From JBGSKV01 sp041740975 (GTDB taxonomy: Bacteria; Bdellovibrionota_B; Oligoflexia; Oligoflexales; JALZUQ01): a stretch of DNA of 64,000 bases. Position 1 is the first letter of the stretch. Each line of letters starts with the position of its first letter. Below the pieces are notes generated by a model. It saw only the letters and a program-made list of their open reading frames with translations, was not told the DNA's origin and did no database searches. Location: NCBI GenBank assembly GCA_041740975.1, contig JBGSKV010000083.1, forward strand, positions 1 to 64,000, read 5' to 3'. Both the position numbers and the translations under genes were made by a program. Below are positions 26,097-35,165 of the stretch, piece by piece.

Positions 26097-26345
26097 CGTC
26101 ATCCAGAGCGAAGCGAAGGATCTCTTGTCCGTCATCCAGAGCGAAGCGAAGGATCTCCTCGCGCAAGTGGCAGAAACAAGGGGATCCTTCGCTTCGCTCT
26201 GGATGACGGAAGCTTCGCTCTGGATCGTGTCTCGTGTCTGCCGAACCAGTGAGGCAGAGAGCCGGCGAGGGAGAGGAAGCTGCGCCTCAGGATGACGAAT
26301 TCGCGAAGCTATGGATGACGGTTGATTGCTCAGGATGACTTAGAT
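26097..26345. repeat. cluster of interspersed palindromic repeats
   Basis: Two direct copies of a 28-bp unit (CGTCATCCAGAGCGAAGCGA... at 26097-26124 and 26130-26157), an inverted copy at 26182-26208, a partial inverted copy at about 26212-26225, then a copy of the TCGTGTCTGCCG family and degenerate units containing CAGGATGACG and GGATGACGG up to 26345. The GTCATCC...GAAGCGAAGGATC motif is a common type of interspersed element in bacteria. The cluster could fold into long hairpins. It separates the coiled-coil pair from the next gene; no gene is present between 25972 and 26363. Confidence 0.85.
26232..26276 (+). repeat. interspersed repeat, longest copy (R3)
   Basis: TCGTGTCTGCCGAACCAGTG followed by AGGCAGAGAGCCGGCGAGGG and AGAGG. 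The first block is shared with 1805-1827. Its first and last blocks, without the middle 16 bases, make up the insert in the tRNA-Arg gene (2382-2408, inverted). This is the reference copy of the family in the window. Confidence 0.75.
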
Positions 26346-26363
26346 TTCAAGACGATACCAAGT

Positions 26364-26891
26364 TCATCGCCGGGTCAATGTCGGGCGAACCGCCCAAGAG
26401 TCGGCGATTTCTAGCTTGAAAGCACCCGGGTTTCCGGAGCTTTCTCCCAGGTTATTAACGATATGAATCAGGCTGGTTCGCTCTTGCCCCGATAGGGAGG
26501 CATCCCGTCCTTCGGTCTTCAAATGCGGCGCGAGGTTGCGTAAGTAGTCCGTGCAATGTTCGATGATACGGACCCTGACGGCGTCGTACACATTGGTAAA
26601 TTCCTTATAGGCTGTATTGATTTCTTTGAGTCTAGCTTGGTCGGTTGTGCCTTTGCGCGCTTCGGCATATGCCGCCACCTCGGATTTTGTCCGTTCTATC
26701 CACTTTGAAATTTCACCGCGATAAATTTGAGATTGTAAGACCGCTGGTTCGGCTTTGGTTGGGATGGGCGCGGTCGGTTTGAAATGAGCCCCTTTTGTGC
26801 TCTCGGCATAGTTCAAAGTTTGGCATGCATCCTTGGCGTGAAGCGCAGAGGAACTAAGAACAATAAAAAAAAGAAAAAACAAAAGTCGCAT
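26364..26891 (-). CDS. exported helical protein, unknown
   Basis: 175 residues. A Sec signal peptide (MRLLFFLFFIVLSSSALHAKD, cleavage after AKD or LHA) precedes a mature part with a helical middle (ISKWIERTKSEVAAYAEARK, LKEINTAYKEF) and two Cys (DACQTL, EHCTDY). Periplasmic. I recognise no family. Confidence 0.6.
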   Translation of the reverse strand: MRLLFFLFFIVLSSSALHAKDACQTLNYAESTKGAHFKPTAPIPTKAEPAVLQSQIYRGEISKWIERTKSEVAAYAEARKGTTDQARLKEINTAYKEFTNVYDAVRVRIIEHCTDYLRNLAPHLKTEGRDASLSGQERTSLIHIVNNLGESSGNPGAFKLEIADSWAVRPTLTRR

Positions 26892-27062
26892 GAAGTTCTC
26901 GCTGGGGTTTTCTAAATTTTATCACACTTCTTTTTTGGCTCGCCGGAAGTGGTCCAACCTGCGGTTATGCTTAGTGAACCTGGCATTGACAGGGGGCTTT
27001 TCGCTGTCAAAGACTTAGTCAGTTTTTTCGCTCATTATATCAATAATATCAATAAGATATGA

Positions 27063-27079
27063 TTGGCCTCCTCCTTGCA
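27063..27079 (+). promoter_or_regulatory. candidate sigma-54 (-24/-12) promoter
   Basis: TTGGCCTCCTCCTTGCA: GG at 27065-27066 and GC at 27077-27078 with exactly 10 bases between, and TTGCA at the -12 element. The middle of the -24 block departs from consensus (CCTCC for CACGR). It lies 74 bases upstream of the ATG of the dockerin/DUF1554-like lipoprotein, in the correct orientation. The PocR/sigma-54 activator encoded 1.8 kb upstream is a possible partner. Confidence 0.5.
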
Positions 27080-27152
27080 TTATCCCCCGCGTAATCGTGC
27101 GTATCGCACATGTCCTGTCTTCAGACTTAGAGAACATTAGAGGGGAATCTCG

Positions 27153-28517
27153 ATGAGACTGCTTGCCGTCATCAGCATTTGCGCATTGGTTGTATCTTGT
27201 ACTGATCCAGTTGCCAAAAATGGCTCGGATGCAAAAGACGCAAATGAACCGAAAGTCACGACCAATAGCCAGGGCGAACAAATCCTTAAAGAAGCGATTG
27301 AGTCCGGCGAAGCAAACGTCGAATCAACACCGACTGGTGGCCTCAAAAGATATTCGACAATATATAAAGATCTCACAGGCGCTCTCGGCATGGGACGCGG
27401 CATCTTTGGAATCTTCGGCTTAGTCGACGAAGGGGAAGAAGGCTCCGTCGGCGCACTCAATCTTTCTCCAGCACCTTCACTTCCGTGTGACTTTGACTTT
27501 AGTGGTTATGTCGATGGTGCGGACTTAGAGATTTGGAAAACCGGTTACGGAACACAAAGCGGCGCTGGTCCTGAGGATGGCGATTGTGACGGTAACGGTA
27601 CCGTCGATGGCCGTGACTTTTTGATGTGGCAACGCGTATTCGGTACTTCGATTTATGATTTTTTTATCACTGCTCCGGCTAACCCAACTTTAACGTCCAC
27701 TCCTGTTATTCAGTGGACTGAGTCGTTTGGTGCTTTTGGTTACGATCTACAAATCGCTACAGACGCAAACTGTACGAACTTCGTCCAAAATCACTATGGC
27801 CTTGCTAGTCTCTCTCATCAAATTGATCCTCTTCCAAATGGAACCTATTATCTTTGTGTGTACGCAGACAATCCTGCTGCATCGAGTGCTTTGACAAGTG
27901 GAGCGAACTTTGTTCCGACTTTCTTGCCAGCGAAGAATAATGGTTTGCCGATTGTGATTGATGCTCCGGTGCTTTATCAGCACAAAGTTTTTATTACTAA
28001 CAATACATACTCTATAAGTGCAGGTGCAGAACCAAATCCAGGAGCTTCAAACTTTGGTGGTCTTTCTTCTGCTGACTTACAGTGTACGCGCCGAGCGAAC
28101 GCGGCGGGATTAGTTCCGGGTTGGAATGGTACAGACCGTATCTACAAAGCGCTTATTTCTACGAACACAGTCAATGCTAGAGACCGCGTTGTTATCCAAG
28201 GCCGCGTTATCAATATGGGCCCAGTTGGCACTGAGGTGTTGGCGGAGAATGGCGAGAGTTTCTGGGATGGTTCTATCGACAACGCTGTTCAATACAATGA
28301 ATTTGGCACCACTTTAGCGGTGAATACACCTTTCTGGACGGGGTCGGATTTTAACGGCTACGCGTCATCGCAAAATTGCCAAAACTGGTCGCAGACAATT
28401 TCGCAAATTGGTAGCGTAGGCTATAGCAGTGCGACTTCGCTTTGGTTTAATCAAGCGCAGCTGCCTTGTGGCCAAGCTCGCAGATTAATTTGCATTGGTC
28501 CAGCTGAAGTACAGTAG
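27153..28517 (+). CDS. lipoprotein with dockerin-like calcium motifs and DUF1554-like C-terminal domain
   Basis: 454 residues. Lipoprotein signal MRLLAVISI...VVSC (Cys at 16). At about 110-165 are two dockerin-type segments: DFDFSGYVDGADLEIWKTGYG and DCDGNGTVDGRDFLMWQRVFG, each with a calcium-loop pattern DxDxxGxVDGxD. A fibronectin-III-like stretch follows (TPVIQWTESFGAFGYDLQIA). The C-terminal 180 residues (KVFITNNTYS, SADLQCTRRANAAGL, RVINMGPVG, CQNWSQ, RRLICIG) resemble the DUF1554/C-type-lectin-like domain of Leptospira surface proteins. It is probably surface-exposed and adhesive. It is convergent with the NHL pair (21 bases between stops). Confidence 0.8.
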   Translation: MRLLAVISICALVVSCTDPVAKNGSDAKDANEPKVTTNSQGEQILKEAIESGEANVESTPTGGLKRYSTIYKDLTGALGMGRGIFGIFGLVDEGEEGSVGALNLSPAPSLPCDFDFSGYVDGADLEIWKTGYGTQSGAGPEDGDCDGNGTVDGRDFLMWQRVFGTSIYDFFITAPANPTLTSTPVIQWTESFGAFGYDLQIATDANCTNFVQNHYGLASLSHQIDPLPNGTYYLCVYADNPAASSALTSGANFVPTFLPAKNNGLPIVIDAPVLYQHKVFITNNTYSISAGAEPNPGASNFGGLSSADLQCTRRANAAGLVPGWNGTDRIYKALISTNTVNARDRVVIQGRVINMGPVGTEVLAENGESFWDGSIDNAVQYNEFGTTLAVNTPFWTGSDFNGYASSQNCQNWSQTISQIGSVGYSSATSLWFNQAQLPCGQARRLICIGPAEVQ

Positions 28518-28538
28518 CGAAAAATCTAGTAGTAAACT

Positions 28539-30386
28539 TTATTCAAATGGTAATGGTATAGAAAGTACACGGTGATTAGCTGCATCTGTAATATATAGAA
28601 CTCCACCCCGTACTTCCAGGTCTGTAGGTTCATTTACTGAGTGTCGACCTGGTTGAAGTGGCACTGCAGCTGACGTGAAATTATTCTGACCAAAGACCTC
28701 AATAGCCATGCCTCCTGCAGGCGGCAAAGTGCCAATTTTATATCGAAGAACCCGATTGTTGACCGTGTCAGCTATAAATAGATTATTTCCCGAAACAGCC
28801 ACGCCCGATGGATTATTAAGTGTTGACGCGCTTACAGTTTCTAAAGAGTCTGAAGTGAAGCTAGTTTGACCTATTACTTTTGAAGCCGCTAGATCATTCT
28901 GATTAAAATCACTGATAAGCACTCTGTGATTGCCGCGATCTGCAATAATTACATTCGATGCAGAAAAAGCGACGCCCTTGGGGTTTAAAAGAGTACTATT
29001 TGACGCTGCGCTTGGAGTAGAGCTATTACCTCCGAACTTTTTGATGAATGTACCGTCTGACTCTTTAACAACAATAGCGTTACAGTCGCTACTGGACGCG
29101 ACTAAAACGGACTGTGTGGGATGAATTGCTAGGTTGCTTGATCCATAAAAATAAGGGGATCCGCTACCAATGTTCGTATCGCAAGGGGTAGGTCCCGGTA
29201 TGAAAGCCACATCTGAAAAATAAAAAGTGCTATCTACTTTGACAACATCAGTTTGATCGGTCACACCCGCCTCAGTAGCAGTAGGAGCCGCAGTCGGCGT
29301 GTTGATATTCCAAATCTTTAAATTTCCGCTCAAATCCACAACGTAAAGGCTATTACCTTCGACAAAAATACCGCTTGGCGAGTCCAAATGAGTTGTGACA
29401 TTCCCCGTAAAATCCGCTTGACCAAAAACTTTCGTCGGGATCATGGCCCCGACGCCAACGGTACGAATCTTTATGGAGCTCTTGCCGAGGCCATTGTGAT
29501 AGTTAACTAGAAAATCGGTTGTGAAGGGCTTGGCGGGATCATCCGTAAAGTCTGGGGCGCTTATTTCGAACTTCAGCTTGCAGCTGCCATCAATGTTCTT
29601 GCCGCAGTATCCTGCAGAGGGATTATTGAGGTCGAGTTTCGGCACGGCGGGATTAGAGAAGTTGTTAAACACTTTGAATGCATTGGCTTGACCAGTGACA
29701 ACGACTGCGCTGGTAATACTTTCGATTTTGGCGGTGACGTCACCTTCGGGTACTAAGGTTAAAACTTTGTATTTAGGCGTGCGCAAGGCTTGCTTATTAA
29801 AGTTAAGAACAGGTTCGTCGTTTAAAAACTCAATCGCACCGTTTTCGTCCGGCGTTTCCCCAGTTCCCGAAATCACACTGAGCAGTACGATTTGATCTTC
29901 ATACTCGAACTTAAACTCAAAAAAATCGACTTTGCCAGCTTGATCGACCCCCAGAATCATCGACTTGATATCGGTGATATGAAGGACGGTAAACTCAGCC
30001 TTTAGCTTCCAAACACCACTTTCTTGCGAAAGTTGAACGGTCAGGTAAGTCTTCTCAGCATTGTCGAACTCAATTAAGATTTCGGCCCCATCTATGCGCT
30101 TAAAAATATCTTTGCCATCGGTGGTTTTTAGTTCGCATTCCAAGTTTCGCTTGGTCTCATCTGCATGTGGTCTCAACACGCACTTTGGCTTTAGGTTCAC
30201 ATGAATATCGCTCGGCTTAATGTTGCTGAAGTCAATGTCTGAGGTAATGTTTGACGGTCGGCGCGCCGATACTTCTGCTTGCGGTTGCAGTCCATCGCAG
30301 CTGCCAAGAGTTAGCAAACCGATAAAGCAACAAAACTTGGCGAGGGCGCCAAGTTTTAGTTTTTCGTATGTTGGAAACAATCGCAT
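28539..30386 (-). CDS. NHL-repeat lipoprotein (downstream of a tandem pair)
   Basis: 615 residues. Lipoprotein signal ending TLGSC (Cys at about 30). The first 300 residues are beta-rich and may be Ig-like. The second half has NHL/beta-propeller blades, seen as repeated IADRGNHRVL, IADTVNNRVLRY and ITDAANHRVLSIPLP with linkers such as GQTSF and FGQNNFTS. NHL propellers bind proteins or glycans. The ATG shares one base with the upstream paralogue's stop (TAATG), so the two are translationally coupled. Codon use is similar to its neighbour. Confidence 0.85.
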   Translation of the reverse strand: MRLFPTYEKLKLGALAKFCCFIGLLTLGSCDGLQPQAEVSARRPSNITSDIDFSNIKPSDIHVNLKPKCVLRPHADETKRNLECELKTTDGKDIFKRIDGAEILIEFDNAEKTYLTVQLSQESGVWKLKAEFTVLHITDIKSMILGVDQAGKVDFFEFKFEYEDQIVLLSVISGTGETPDENGAIEFLNDEPVLNFNKQALRTPKYKVLTLVPEGDVTAKIESITSAVVVTGQANAFKVFNNFSNPAVPKLDLNNPSAGYCGKNIDGSCKLKFEISAPDFTDDPAKPFTTDFLVNYHNGLGKSSIKIRTVGVGAMIPTKVFGQADFTGNVTTHLDSPSGIFVEGNSLYVVDLSGNLKIWNINTPTAAPTATEAGVTDQTDVVKVDSTFYFSDVAFIPGPTPCDTNIGSGSPYFYGSSNLAIHPTQSVLVASSSDCNAIVVKESDGTFIKKFGGNSSTPSAASNSTLLNPKGVAFSASNVIIADRGNHRVLISDFNQNDLAASKVIGQTSFTSDSLETVSASTLNNPSGVAVSGNNLFIADTVNNRVLRYKIGTLPPAGGMAIEVFGQNNFTSAAVPLQPGRHSVNEPTDLEVRGGVLYITDAANHRVLSIPLPFE

Positions 30387-32356
30387 TACTGCCAGCCTGA
30401 TGATGCGGGTAAAGGTATGACAAGAACCCTACTGTTATCCCTATCGGCTACATATAAGTCGGGATTAGCTGGATCTGATGTGTCGATGAAAAGGCCGCTT
30501 GGGCCTGCTAAAGGTTTGAGTTTATAGTACAAAGTATCGCTGTAGTATTTGATTTCGTAGTCTGCCGGTTGTCCTGAACTCGTCGGAAATGTCGACCATA
30601 TTAAGATACGGTCATTTCCGCTGTCTGCAACAAATAATCGCGTGCCATCACTGACGGCATGGGTCGGTGTGTTTAAGTGATAGGGACTAGATCCAGGTGA
30701 TCCCGACACAAAGTTTGTTTGGCCAAGAACAACTTGTGGCAAGTCATGGGACATACCCATGGTCGGCGCTCCTAAGACGTTATTCCAAATCAAAACCCTA
30801 TGATTTCCCGAATCTGCAATTATAAATCGAGTACCGCCACCACCACTGAGGTACTTGGCTGAAACATGGCGGGCGTTGTTTAGCTGAGTAGAGGTTACGC
30901 CATCGGTAAAATCGTGTAGCACATGGGGAGGAGGAGGACTTGATGGATCCCAGCCGACACTAGGGAGTGAACTGTAGATAAAAACTTTGCTTTTAAATGG
31001 GGTCAAAGTTTTATCACGTCCTGCCACGAAAAAATAGTTTAAGAAATTACTAACAGAACTAGCTTCATTAATGACAGTTGGATTCGGAATTTCTTTTGGA
31101 ACGCCAATGGTCAAAGAAGAATCGTAAACTGCATTCTGATCAGAATAAACAGACGTTGACGATATGCGGCCATTATTGAAGTCGCTGACATACATAAATG
31201 CCATATCAAACGTAATGCTTGTCGGATTTGCGAATGTATTGGTCGCTGTGCCGGGGTCCCGACCGGAGGCGGTAGTCTGGCCGAAATTTCTTAAATAAGA
31301 AGATGAGTAACTTGCGTTTTTGTTCCAAACGGTCACGCGGTTATTTTGGGTGTCGGCTACGAAAATCTCATTTCCTTGCACGGCGACTCCTTCGGGGCCT
31401 CGCATAGAATTTGCGGAGGGAGTTCCTATGCCACCTCTATTCGGTGCACTTGCTTCAAAGTCTGGTTGACCGAGAACGCGGTTTGGAACTAAGCCGACCG
31501 AAAACTTACTGGTTAACGTTTTTGTTTCAATCTTCGCTCCACCGTCATAACTCACATCCAGGCTTAGTGAATCATCGCCGAGAGTCGTTCTCGGACCTAT
31601 GACGACACTTATGAGGCAGCCAGATGTAACGGACACGATCTTTCCATTCTGAATTGTACAGAAAGTTTCAGCCCCAACTGTTCCCGATCCACCTGGAAAT
31701 TCACCGTTGCCGGCGAAGCTCATTCCTGCGGGTAAGGAAATAGAAGTGACTTCTGGGCTTTCCAAATAATCTTTGCCGCCATCTCCGCACTGTCCGCCTT
31801 GTGGGAATAATCCGGCACAAATTCTAAAGGTTAAGCCGCGCGGATCGCCGCGCAAAGACAGCTTGTAAGGATTGGTGTATTCGACGACGTCTGCATGAAG
31901 AGTAGGAGTCGGCAGTTTGATGAAATCTGCGTACATAATTTTGCTTTCGCCATCGATGCGCACTCCGCCAATGACTTCTTTATAGTTGTCTGATTCCGAC
32001 GTAGGAACCGTGAAGACCACCGCCCAATCTGGGTGCGTCGAGGGCGTAAATGTCGAAATAGTGACTGGCTCAGAGTTGCCGTTCGTCAAAACGCTAATGC
32101 TATCGTACTCAACGCCGGCACGTTTCGATTTTCCATCTTTAGCCTTAACTGCACAGACGATATCGGTTTTAGAGGGATCGTTTATTTGTTTGTAGGCATT
32201 ACATTGGAAAAGGTTGATGCCGGCAATCTGCGATGGGCGGATATATTTTTTATCACTGCCGTCACCAGCGGAATGCTGCTGACTCAAATCCGCACCCTCA
32301 CAGGCCACAAATAGGCTTGCTAAAAATAGGGTGACGATTTTGAACGAACGCATCAT
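30386..32356 (-). CDS. NHL-repeat lipoprotein (upstream member)
   Basis: About 656 residues from the ATG at 32356. AAGGA upstream and the resulting lipoprotein signal (MMRSFKIVTLFL...FVACEG) decide this over an in-frame start 75 bases earlier. The C-terminal half has blades marked by VADTQNNRVTVW, IADSGNHRVLIW, VADSGNDRILIW and VADRDNSRVLVIPLP. The N-terminal half has Cys-containing beta-rich sequence (ICAGLFPQGGQCGDGGKD). Close to its downstream neighbour in plan and in blade sequence, it looks like a tandem duplication. Likely a surface or periplasmic adhesin or scaffold. Confidence 0.85.
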   Translation of the reverse strand: MMRSFKIVTLFLASLFVACEGADLSQQHSAGDGSDKKYIRPSQIAGINLFQCNAYKQINDPSKTDIVCAVKAKDGKSKRAGVEYDSISVLTNGNSEPVTISTFTPSTHPDWAVVFTVPTSESDNYKEVIGGVRIDGESKIMYADFIKLPTPTLHADVVEYTNPYKLSLRGDPRGLTFRICAGLFPQGGQCGDGGKDYLESPEVTSISLPAGMSFAGNGEFPGGSGTVGAETFCTIQNGKIVSVTSGCLISVVIGPRTTLGDDSLSLDVSYDGGAKIETKTLTSKFSVGLVPNRVLGQPDFEASAPNRGGIGTPSANSMRGPEGVAVQGNEIFVADTQNNRVTVWNKNASYSSSYLRNFGQTTASGRDPGTATNTFANPTSITFDMAFMYVSDFNNGRISSTSVYSDQNAVYDSSLTIGVPKEIPNPTVINEASSVSNFLNYFFVAGRDKTLTPFKSKVFIYSSLPSVGWDPSSPPPPHVLHDFTDGVTSTQLNNARHVSAKYLSGGGGTRFIIADSGNHRVLIWNNVLGAPTMGMSHDLPQVVLGQTNFVSGSPGSSPYHLNTPTHAVSDGTRLFVADSGNDRILIWSTFPTSSGQPADYEIKYYSDTLYYKLKPLAGPSGLFIDTSDPANPDLYVADRDNSRVLVIPLPASSGWQ

Positions 32357-32536
32357 TTCTGTCCTTAAAGAATCAACGCTCATGCGATCGACGCCCTCAG
32401 CGGAAACCTTTAAACAAAAGCGAGAAAACAATAAAAAGACAGTAGTATTAGCAAGTTATATGCAGCCCCTGAGTCGGATTGAAAGAGACCGGGAAGCTCC
32501 CAAAGTCAGTTTTAGACGATCTAAGGTGGCAAGACC

Positions 32537-34909
32537 TTATGCCCTTTTTGCTTTTTGAGACAATGGGGTGAGAAGGATTTGGTAGAGCTTTTGTTGGCGG
32601 GCTTGGCTGAGGTTATGGAGCGCGAGGCCATGAATAAACCCACCGTCATGTGGTTTTGCCCATCGCACCTCGGCAAACAATGGAAAGAAACCTTGATCAG
32701 ATAAACTTTTTTCCACACTATTCAAAACCGACTGTTTTAAGCGAAGTTCTAAGTCTACACCCTTGCCTATGTAGCGCGGTAACCAAATGCCAAAGCCCGC
32801 TGGGGAGAAGTTGACGAGGTGGCCTTCATCGAACTGCGTTACCATCTGGATTTTGTTTTCGCCGAGGGCCGGAATTCTTTCGTGTTCTCGTTCTAGTCCC
32901 GCGTAAATACGATGAGCTTGAATGGCTTTGTAAAATTGCTCTTTGTCTTTTACAAATGGATTGATCTCAAAAGTTTTGATGAGTTCATTGTGATGTTTTA
33001 TTAAAACAAACTTTTCATTGATCTGCATCGATTCTTGATCAAGTTGTTCATATTTGGACCTGGAGTTTTCACTAATCAATACATGGTAACTTTCGCAGCT
33101 TGTTTCCAGTCGTTGCGCGAAGTTAACTCCATCGCCAATCAGTGTGTAGTCAAGACGCCGCTCGTCTCCCATATCGCCAATGAAAACTCGGTCGGTATTG
33201 ATGCCAATGCGCAGAGGGAAGTTTGGCTGGCGATGGGTGTGGGCTACTAAGTTTCTTTCTAAGATATGTCGCTGAATATGGACCGCACAGTCAATAGCCT
33301 GTGTGGCGTGGCTTCCCATGATTTCGGAACCGTCATAATGGTAGCCGAAGAAACAAAGAACCCCATCTCCAAGTGTTCGGTCAATGACTCCGCCGTAGTT
33401 GTGAATGAGGCGAGTGATTTCTTGCATAGTGTTTTTCAGGAGTGTGAAAGCTTCTTCGGGAGCTGTGCGTTCGGCAACAATGGAAAATCCAACCATATCC
33501 ACGAACATAATAGTGACTTCACGACTGCTAGGCTTAATATCCAAGTTTTCTGGCGAGCGAATCAGTTGTTCGAGTTTATCTTCCGAGATCATGCCGGACA
33601 AAGCATTGCGAATGCGATCCGAGCGTTTTTCAGAGATTCTGTACCGATCATATGATACGGCACCATTCGCCAGCGTAAAACCCATTATAGGATAAATCCA
33701 GCTGAGCTCTACGCCTAAAAAGGAGAATGCTGAGAAAGCCAAAACAGGAAGCCCAATCAGAAAGCTAATAGAGATGAATATGGAATAGCGGAAGCTAAAC
33801 AAGCTTGCCAATAGGCCGCCGGCTAATGTCGCAAGCAAGAGAAACATCTTCTTATCATTTACTTTTTCAATGAACTGACCAGTCAAAATGCTGTTGGTAA
33901 TGGTCGCGTTGAGAATACCACCTTCCATCGATCCAAAGAAAGTTTCAAACCAATCATTGGCGCCTGTATGATTAAAAAGAATCAAGACGACATCGTTTGG
34001 CATGATATCTTCTGTGGGTTTCTTGTTGAACATATTGTCCAAAACAGAATTAAAAGAAATAATATTTTTCTCTATATGCTCTCGTGGCACCAAGTTGACG
34101 ATAAAATTTCCATTGTCGTCTAAAGGCAAGCGATGCCCGTCTAGGTAGACATTGGAATCATCGACACTTCGATGCTCCGCAAGGTAAAAGCTCCAATGAG
34201 GTATCATGGTCTCGGCGTTGGGTCGAAGAAATGCGGGAGCATCGCCATTTTGTCCATCTAACCTTATGTGACCGATGAATGTAAAACCAGCCTGAATAGT
34301 CTTGTGAGGGCCAAAAACCCGGAGTCCGTCTTGCACTTTAGAATTCAAATTTAAAGGCTTTCCGTTTGTCCATTCAGAATATTTATAGTTCGGATGGGAG
34401 TAGTCGAGCTCTCGGTCAACGGACAATTCAGATTCATGCCGTTGTGAAAATGCTGCTGCCGCTATCGGAGCCGATATCTTTTTCATCTTTTCCGTAAATC
34501 TAGAACGGGCTTCCAAGGTACCGTCGGGTGCACTAAAAAGCTTATCAGTAAAAATGAATTTGGGTTTTCTAGACGCAAGATGTTCGTAAACAGCTCCCCA
34601 TGAAGCAACGTTCAAGTCAATCGTGACGCCATTGGACTGGTTAAAGTTCTTAATCATGTAATCAACAGTTTTGTCGTCATACATGAGGATCTTCAGGTTC
34701 TTCGCCACCGGCGGATTCATCCCCAGTGCATCGCGCACATGGAACTGCAGCTTTCGTGCGGTTCTGATTTCGAGATTTTTGCCGAGTTCGGATTCGCTGA
34801 CGTAGTAGAGGAGGCCAAAAAAACAAAGAGCCATCAAAAGTACTTTTTTGAAGCTAATGCGGAGGCTGTCGCCGTTGTATCTTTGATAGATTTTCGTCAT
34901 CCAACCCAT
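32537..34909 (-). CDS. CHASE2-class III nucleotide cyclase-PilZ protein
   Basis: 790 residues. One membrane helix (about 21-37), a CHASE2 periplasmic sensor (about 50-350) and three more helices (about 355-420) are followed by a class III cyclase domain (about 460-645). Metal-binding Asp is in FVDMVGF (D471) and LGDGVLCFFG (D515), and GDERRLDYTLIGDGVN is present. The C-terminal part has a complete PilZ motif: RxxxR (R674-R678, REHER), then 21 residues, then NxSxxG (N700-G705, NFSPAG). It should make cAMP (or cGMP) under dual control of a periplasmic signal and c-di-GMP. AGGAAA precedes the ATG at 34909. It stands alone on its strand. Confidence 0.88.
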   Translation of the reverse strand: MGWMTKIYQRYNGDSLRISFKKVLLMALCFFGLLYYVSESELGKNLEIRTARKLQFHVRDALGMNPPVAKNLKILMYDDKTVDYMIKNFNQSNGVTIDLNVASWGAVYEHLASRKPKFIFTDKLFSAPDGTLEARSRFTEKMKKISAPIAAAAFSQRHESELSVDRELDYSHPNYKYSEWTNGKPLNLNSKVQDGLRVFGPHKTIQAGFTFIGHIRLDGQNGDAPAFLRPNAETMIPHWSFYLAEHRSVDDSNVYLDGHRLPLDDNGNFIVNLVPREHIEKNIISFNSVLDNMFNKKPTEDIMPNDVVLILFNHTGANDWFETFFGSMEGGILNATITNSILTGQFIEKVNDKKMFLLLATLAGGLLASLFSFRYSIFISISFLIGLPVLAFSAFSFLGVELSWIYPIMGFTLANGAVSYDRYRISEKRSDRIRNALSGMISEDKLEQLIRSPENLDIKPSSREVTIMFVDMVGFSIVAERTAPEEAFTLLKNTMQEITRLIHNYGGVIDRTLGDGVLCFFGYHYDGSEIMGSHATQAIDCAVHIQRHILERNLVAHTHRQPNFPLRIGINTDRVFIGDMGDERRLDYTLIGDGVNFAQRLETSCESYHVLISENSRSKYEQLDQESMQINEKFVLIKHHNELIKTFEINPFVKDKEQFYKAIQAHRIYAGLEREHERIPALGENKIQMVTQFDEGHLVNFSPAGFGIWLPRYIGKGVDLELRLKQSVLNSVEKSLSDQGFFPLFAEVRWAKPHDGGFIHGLALHNLSQARQQKLYQILLTPLSQKAKRA

Positions 34910-35165
34910 CAGTGGGTTTCCTTCGAAGTATTCGTAAGCGTTCGTAATCTCTGAGGTTATCGGACTAATTTGAAGTGGTTTGAGTCAATAAATACAACCA
35001 GCTGATTTTACTAGGCTCAATGCTTGCATGCGAAAAAATGGGCGCTAAGAATGGGAATAGGGGGTCGCTGGCTGACTAGATTTAGGTAAGGTATTTAAGA
35101 ATTGCTACTGGAATGTGTGGCAAAGTACACTCGCTATCTGCAGAAATTATCGCCGAGGAATTTCG

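Noticed and set aside
26097..26157. Two direct repeats that could be taken for the start of a CRISPR array.
   Set aside because: Spacing is only 5 bases, further copies are inverted or degenerate, and no cas genes are present.
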